Assembly (NCBI RefSeq): GCF_017353515.1
Contig: NZ_JAFMPY010000007.1
Span: 124,001 to 188,000, forward strand
Origin: Jiella sonneratiae
GTDB lineage: Bacteria > Pseudomonadota > Alphaproteobacteria > Rhizobiales > Rhizobiaceae
Direction of reading: 5' to 3'
Length of the DNA stretch: 64,000 nt
The notes under the pieces were generated by a model. It had not been told where the DNA came from. It saw only the letters and a program-made list of their open reading frames with translations, and ran no database searches. Positions 61,759 through 64,000 of the stretch are shown here, one piece after another. Position numbers and translations under genes: made by a program. Position 1 is the first letter of the stretch. Each line of letters begins with the position of its first letter.

Positions 61759-62174
61759 CGAACCGCACGGCCCGCGGCACCTTCGCGAAGGGCAACCCTG
61801 GGCGCCCGAAGGGAACCCGAGCGAAGGCGACGCTCGCCGCGGAGAAGCTCATGGACGGCGAGGCCGAGACCCTCACTCGCACGTGCATCAATATGGCCAA
61901 GGCCGGCGATGCCGTCGCGCTGCGTCTGTGCATGGAGCGCATTGCGCCGGTTCGAAAGGGCCGGCCGGTGCCGTTCGATCTGCCGAAGGTGGAAGGCGTC
62001 GCGGACGTTCCCAAGGCCGGCGCGGCTATCCTGCAGGCCGTGGCGAAAGGCAGGCTGTCGCCGGAAGAGGCTGGGGCGATCATGAACGTGGTCGAAGGCT
62101 TCCGGAAGTCCGTCGAGACCAACGAGATCCTGGAGCGCCTGGCCGTGCTGGAGGAGGCAACCCGTGCGAAGTGA
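61755..62174 (+). CDS. DUF5681 domain-containing protein
   Basis: A 139-residue protein. The N-terminus ARGTFAKGNPGRPKGTRAKA and the following AAEKLMDGEAETLTRTCINM, then AKAGDAVALRLCMERIAPVR, match DUF5681, a family usually found in phages close to terminase genes and probably DNA-binding. No terminase follows here in the next 1.8 kb. Coupled to the 27-residue ORF. Confidence 0.85.
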   Translation: MTNRTARGTFAKGNPGRPKGTRAKATLAAEKLMDGEAETLTRTCINMAKAGDAVALRLCMERIAPVRKGRPVPFDLPKVEGVADVPKAGAAILQAVAKGRLSPEEAGAIMNVVEGFRKSVETNEILERLAVLEEATRAK

Positions 62175-62688
62175 CATCATGCGCCGGCTGGAGAAGCTGG
62201 AGGCCGACCGGCAGGCGAAGTCCCGGCCGGCGGTGAACTACGGCGCCCGCCTCACGGAGGAGGAGTGGCTCCAAGCGCTCGCCATGCTCGATCCCGATCC
62301 CGAGGTCGCCTTCGCCATGATGACGGCCGAGGATGTCCCGGCTGCCGTCTGCGTGGTCGGGCTGCCTGTACCGCCGGCGTCCTTTGCGGAAATGGTCGCG
62401 GCCGACGCGCCGGCCCATTTCTGGACGGCCCGGATGGCGGCGTGGGCGCTCGCCTACAAGGGCAAGCCGATCCACGACGACGACGACACGGTTGCGGCGC
62501 TGTGTGCGGCGCTGGACCGTCTCCTGCCGCCGGACGGCGCATCGGAACGGGTGACGGCGCTCCGCAGTGCGATCCTCGAATCCCCGGCTGCAAGCGAAGG
62601 CGGCCCGATCATGGTATTCGATCTCGTCGGCATCTCCCGGCGGCCGGCGATCCAAATCGAAGTCGTCGGGGCGGACGTGTGGCTATGA
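62164..62688 (+). CDS. Hypothetical phage protein
   Basis: A 174-residue protein beginning with GTG at 62164, 11 bases inside the previous gene and 7 bases after GGAGG; an ATG 15 bases further on is an alternative. It has a short coiled-coil start (RRLEKLEADRQAKSRPAV), then a helical acidic part (EEEWLQALAMLDPDPEVAFA). Such proteins with a RRLEKLE start often accompany DUF5681 genes. Function unknown. Confidence 0.65.
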   Translation: MRSDIMRRLEKLEADRQAKSRPAVNYGARLTEEEWLQALAMLDPDPEVAFAMMTAEDVPAAVCVVGLPVPPASFAEMVAADAPAHFWTARMAAWALAYKGKPIHDDDDTVAALCAALDRLLPPDGASERVTALRSAILESPAASEGGPIMVFDLVGISRRPAIQIEVVGADVWL

Positions 62689-63095
62689 ACCGGAGCGATG
62701 TCTTGAAGCGCCTCGACGCCCTGGAAGCTCTGATGCAACGCGGGCCGGCGCCGCGGGACGCGTCGAGCTCTACCGCGGTGGCGAGGATCAACGCCATCTC
62801 CGACTTCGTGCGCGAGGTGCTCAACCCGCCGAATGCCTCTAGCGCCACGTGCTACGCAATTGCCCTCGGGCTGCGGAGTTCCAAGAGCCTGACGCCGTGG
62901 CTCCACGAGGGCATCGCGGACGCCGCCAAGTTGGCGCGGCGGGACTATGAGCCCGAATTCGGCGAGGGCTGGCGAAAGGAGTGGGAACGGCAGTTGGCAG
63001 AGTTCGCTACCATCGCCGAAGGTCGCGTCGGCCCTCACTGGATAGACGTGATGGCGGCCCGCATCAGGGCCGCCGAGGAGGCCGTAGCCGTTTAA
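62685..63095 (+). CDS. Hypothetical phage protein
   Basis: A 136-residue protein coupled by ATGA to the previous gene. The N-terminus MNRSDVLKRLDALEALMQRG parallels the RRLEKLE start of the upstream protein, so the two may be related or interact. The rest is helical (RINAISDFVREVLNPP, GWRKEWERQLAEFATIAEGR). It is the last gene of the plus-strand run in the window. Confidence 0.62.
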   Translation: MNRSDVLKRLDALEALMQRGPAPRDASSSTAVARINAISDFVREVLNPPNASSATCYAIALGLRSSKSLTPWLHEGIADAAKLARRDYEPEFGEGWRKEWERQLAEFATIAEGRVGPHWIDVMAARIRAAEEAVAV

Positions 63096-63103
63096 ATGGC
63101 CGC

Positions 63104-63128
63104 TTCCGACAATGCGGATTTTCGGAAG
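63104..63128. terminator. Possible hairpin between convergent genes
   Basis: CTTCCGA (63104-63110) and TCGGAAG (63122-63128) form a 7-bp stem with an 11-base loop in the 72-base convergent gap. No T-run is clear. Weak candidate. Confidence 0.3.
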
Positions 63129-63167
63129 TGAAGGGACGCCTCAATCGCTGCCTGCGTCGAAGACTGA

Positions 63168-63950
63168 TCAGGCGTCGCTGAGCCCGTCGAAATCCAACCG
63201 GTCCATTCCGAGGTACTCGGCAGCGGACATCTCTTTGAGGGTCGACAGCCGAAATGTGCAGTCTCGACACCAGTCGCTAGAAGCTTTTTTTTCCAGCCCC
63301 GGTAGATAATCCCTCGCCCACAGTGCTCTCGTATCAGGGGGTATCCCGTCTTTCAGGATGGCGATGAACTCGAGTTCATCAGGAGCTTCCCACGAGGCGG
63401 TAGATACCCTGATCTCAAGGATGGCGTCGATAAACCGACCCTTGTCAGAATTCTTACCAGCACCACCGTCAACCCAGCGCCGGAGAGGCTTCAGAGCGTC
63501 GTTGAACTCATCGGGGAAGGCGTATCGCTGTCGATGACGTCCGATGTTCGCGGCAAGCTCTCGTCGTTCTCTGTCCGTGTCACAGCCGGGAACACGATCT
63601 TGACCAACGATTATCCGCTTATCGATCGTCGCAGTAAGGTCCAAGTCAGCCACCAGCCGTCGATCTCTTAGCCCCGGAACGTATAGGTACCGGATCTCGC
63701 GTCCCGCAGAGATCCTCTGAAGCTCATCGTCCGTCACTGGCTTAAGCGCAGCCACATGCAGGAAGGGTCGCTTTGAGTAGTCCCTAACGATATCGCATGA
63801 CTGCGTTAGAATGACCGCGCCTTCTGATGAAGTCAGCACCGCATCAAGACCATCCTCTCCTATGTCGAGGAATGGTAAGTCGATGGCGCCAAGGAATGCG
63901 TCCCCTTGGCGCCACTTACACATTTCGGCCGCGATTTCCTCGTTCGTCAC
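63168..63950 (-). CDS. Hypothetical protein, probable cargo gene
   Basis: A 260-residue protein starting at a GTG that overlaps the stop of an upstream gene (GTGA). It begins with a short helix and WRQGDAFLGAIDLPFLDI, then GAVILTQSCDIVRDYSKRP with a conserved-looking SCD motif, HVAALKPVTDDELQRISAGR, and ends with KKASSDWCRDCTFRLSTLKE (Cys pair). I do not recognise a named domain. Its GC, about 53-60% in lines I counted, is below that of the core genes, and it runs against the phage operon, as accessory cargo often does. Confidence 0.68.
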   Translation of the reverse strand: MTNEEIAAEMCKWRQGDAFLGAIDLPFLDIGEDGLDAVLTSSEGAVILTQSCDIVRDYSKRPFLHVAALKPVTDDELQRISAGREIRYLYVPGLRDRRLVADLDLTATIDKRIIVGQDRVPGCDTDRERRELAANIGRHRQRYAFPDEFNDALKPLRRWVDGGAGKNSDKGRFIDAILEIRVSTASWEAPDELEFIAILKDGIPPDTRALWARDYLPGLEKKASSDWCRDCTFRLSTLKEMSAAEYLGMDRLDFDGLSDA

Positions 63951-64000
63951 TTCGCTTCGCTACCGCCGGCGCAACCGGGCGACAGGAACGCGACGAACAT
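63947..64000 (-). CDS. C-terminal end of an upstream partner gene
   Basis: The last 17 codons visible read MFVAFLSPGCAGGSEAK and stop; the TGA overlaps the GTG start of the 260-residue gene (GTGA). The gene continues past the right edge; the Met at the edge may be internal. Too short to assign. Confidence 0.4.
   Translation of the reverse strand: MFVAFLSPGCAGGSEAK

Larger units (their letters stand above)
51059..64000. mobile_element. Integrated phage-like element at tRNA-Arg(ACG), right end beyond window
   Basis: Bounded on the left by the tRNA-Arg fragment, with a P4-type integrase next to it, then AlpA-like, primase/DUF3987, small HTH and RHH regulators, DUF2213, tape-measure and DUF5681 genes in one direction, almost all linked by ATGA or TGATG overlaps. 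GC is visibly lower than in the core (58% in one integrase line counted by eye, about 53-60% at the right edge). No capsid, portal, terminase or lysis gene is visible in this part. The intact tRNA-Arg should lie at the right end. Confidence 0.8.

Noticed and set aside
1-64000. CRISPR array
   Set aside because: I saw no set of regularly spaced identical short repeats; the repeats present are palindromic intergenic elements and one degenerate short tandem repeat.

Overview
The window looks like chromosomal DNA of a GC-rich alphaproteobacterium, most likely Hyphomicrobiales (Rhizobiales). The support is the gene content and order (phoR-pstSCAB-phoU-phoB, a LacI-type sugar locus, tripartite tricarboxylate transporters, an ABC-F/ParA-like/FadD stretch, mtgA-rpmF), the codon use, and palindromic intergenic repeats of the rhizobial type. 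Genus cannot be fixed from this sequence. Coding is dense, with ATGA, GTGA and TGATG stop/start overlaps almost everywhere.

Positions 1-15,936 hold a catabolic supercluster that looks aimed at an aromatic or related carboxylic acid. It contains an enolase-superfamily gene (cut by the window edge), a UbiD decarboxylase with its UbiX flavin prenyltransferase and a LysR regulator, a three-gene operon with an FMN alpha-hydroxyacid dehydrogenase and a ThDP-dependent enzyme, and a five-gene operon (flavin-reductase-like, FAH-type hydrolase/isomerase, HpaH-like hydratase, RidA, LigI-like amidohydrolase). A TctCBA uptake system, an HpaI-type aldolase and an IclR regulator complete it. The last two divergent promoters share a 15-base identical palindromic core, which suggests one IclR regulon. 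No ring-cleavage dioxygenase is in view.

Positions 16,074-23,092 form a sugar locus: a LacI regulator, a perfect 16-bp operator-like palindrome, a substrate-binding protein, an RbsA-like ATPase, two permeases and a tagatose/psicose-3-epimerase-like isomerase. A tRNA-Gly(GCC) follows. Positions 23,899-30,586 are housekeeping (prolyl-tRNA editing, YbbN, Lon-N-like, Trm112, membrane proteins, ABC-F). Positions 30,600-32,490 are rich in palindromic repeats around a ParA-like gene with a degenerate P-loop. Then come fadD and the complete phosphate regulon (34,214-41,299) with two candidate PHO boxes and an intercistronic hairpin after pstS. GH15 plus glucose-dehydrogenase-like SDR genes, a second SDR, ispA-like, mtgA and rpmF fill 41,380-48,604.

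From 48,670 the DNA turns accessory. First is a scar of an older element: a conserved small ORF remnant, a serine-recombinase N-terminus cut after about 41 codons, and a P63C-domain gene behind nested palindromes. At 51,059-51,104 lies the 3' 46 bases of a tRNA-Arg(ACG), read here as the attachment-site copy made when a P4-type integrase element inserted. The integrase (51,256) is just inside it and the element runs past the right edge. It carries a frameshifted AlpA-like regulator, a primase/DUF3987 replication protein followed by a 24-bp-armed inverted repeat that may be an origin, small regulators, a DUF2213 protease-like protein, a tape-measure protein and DUF5681. No capsid, portal or terminase gene is visible. 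Lower-GC genes on the opposite strand at the right edge look like cargo.
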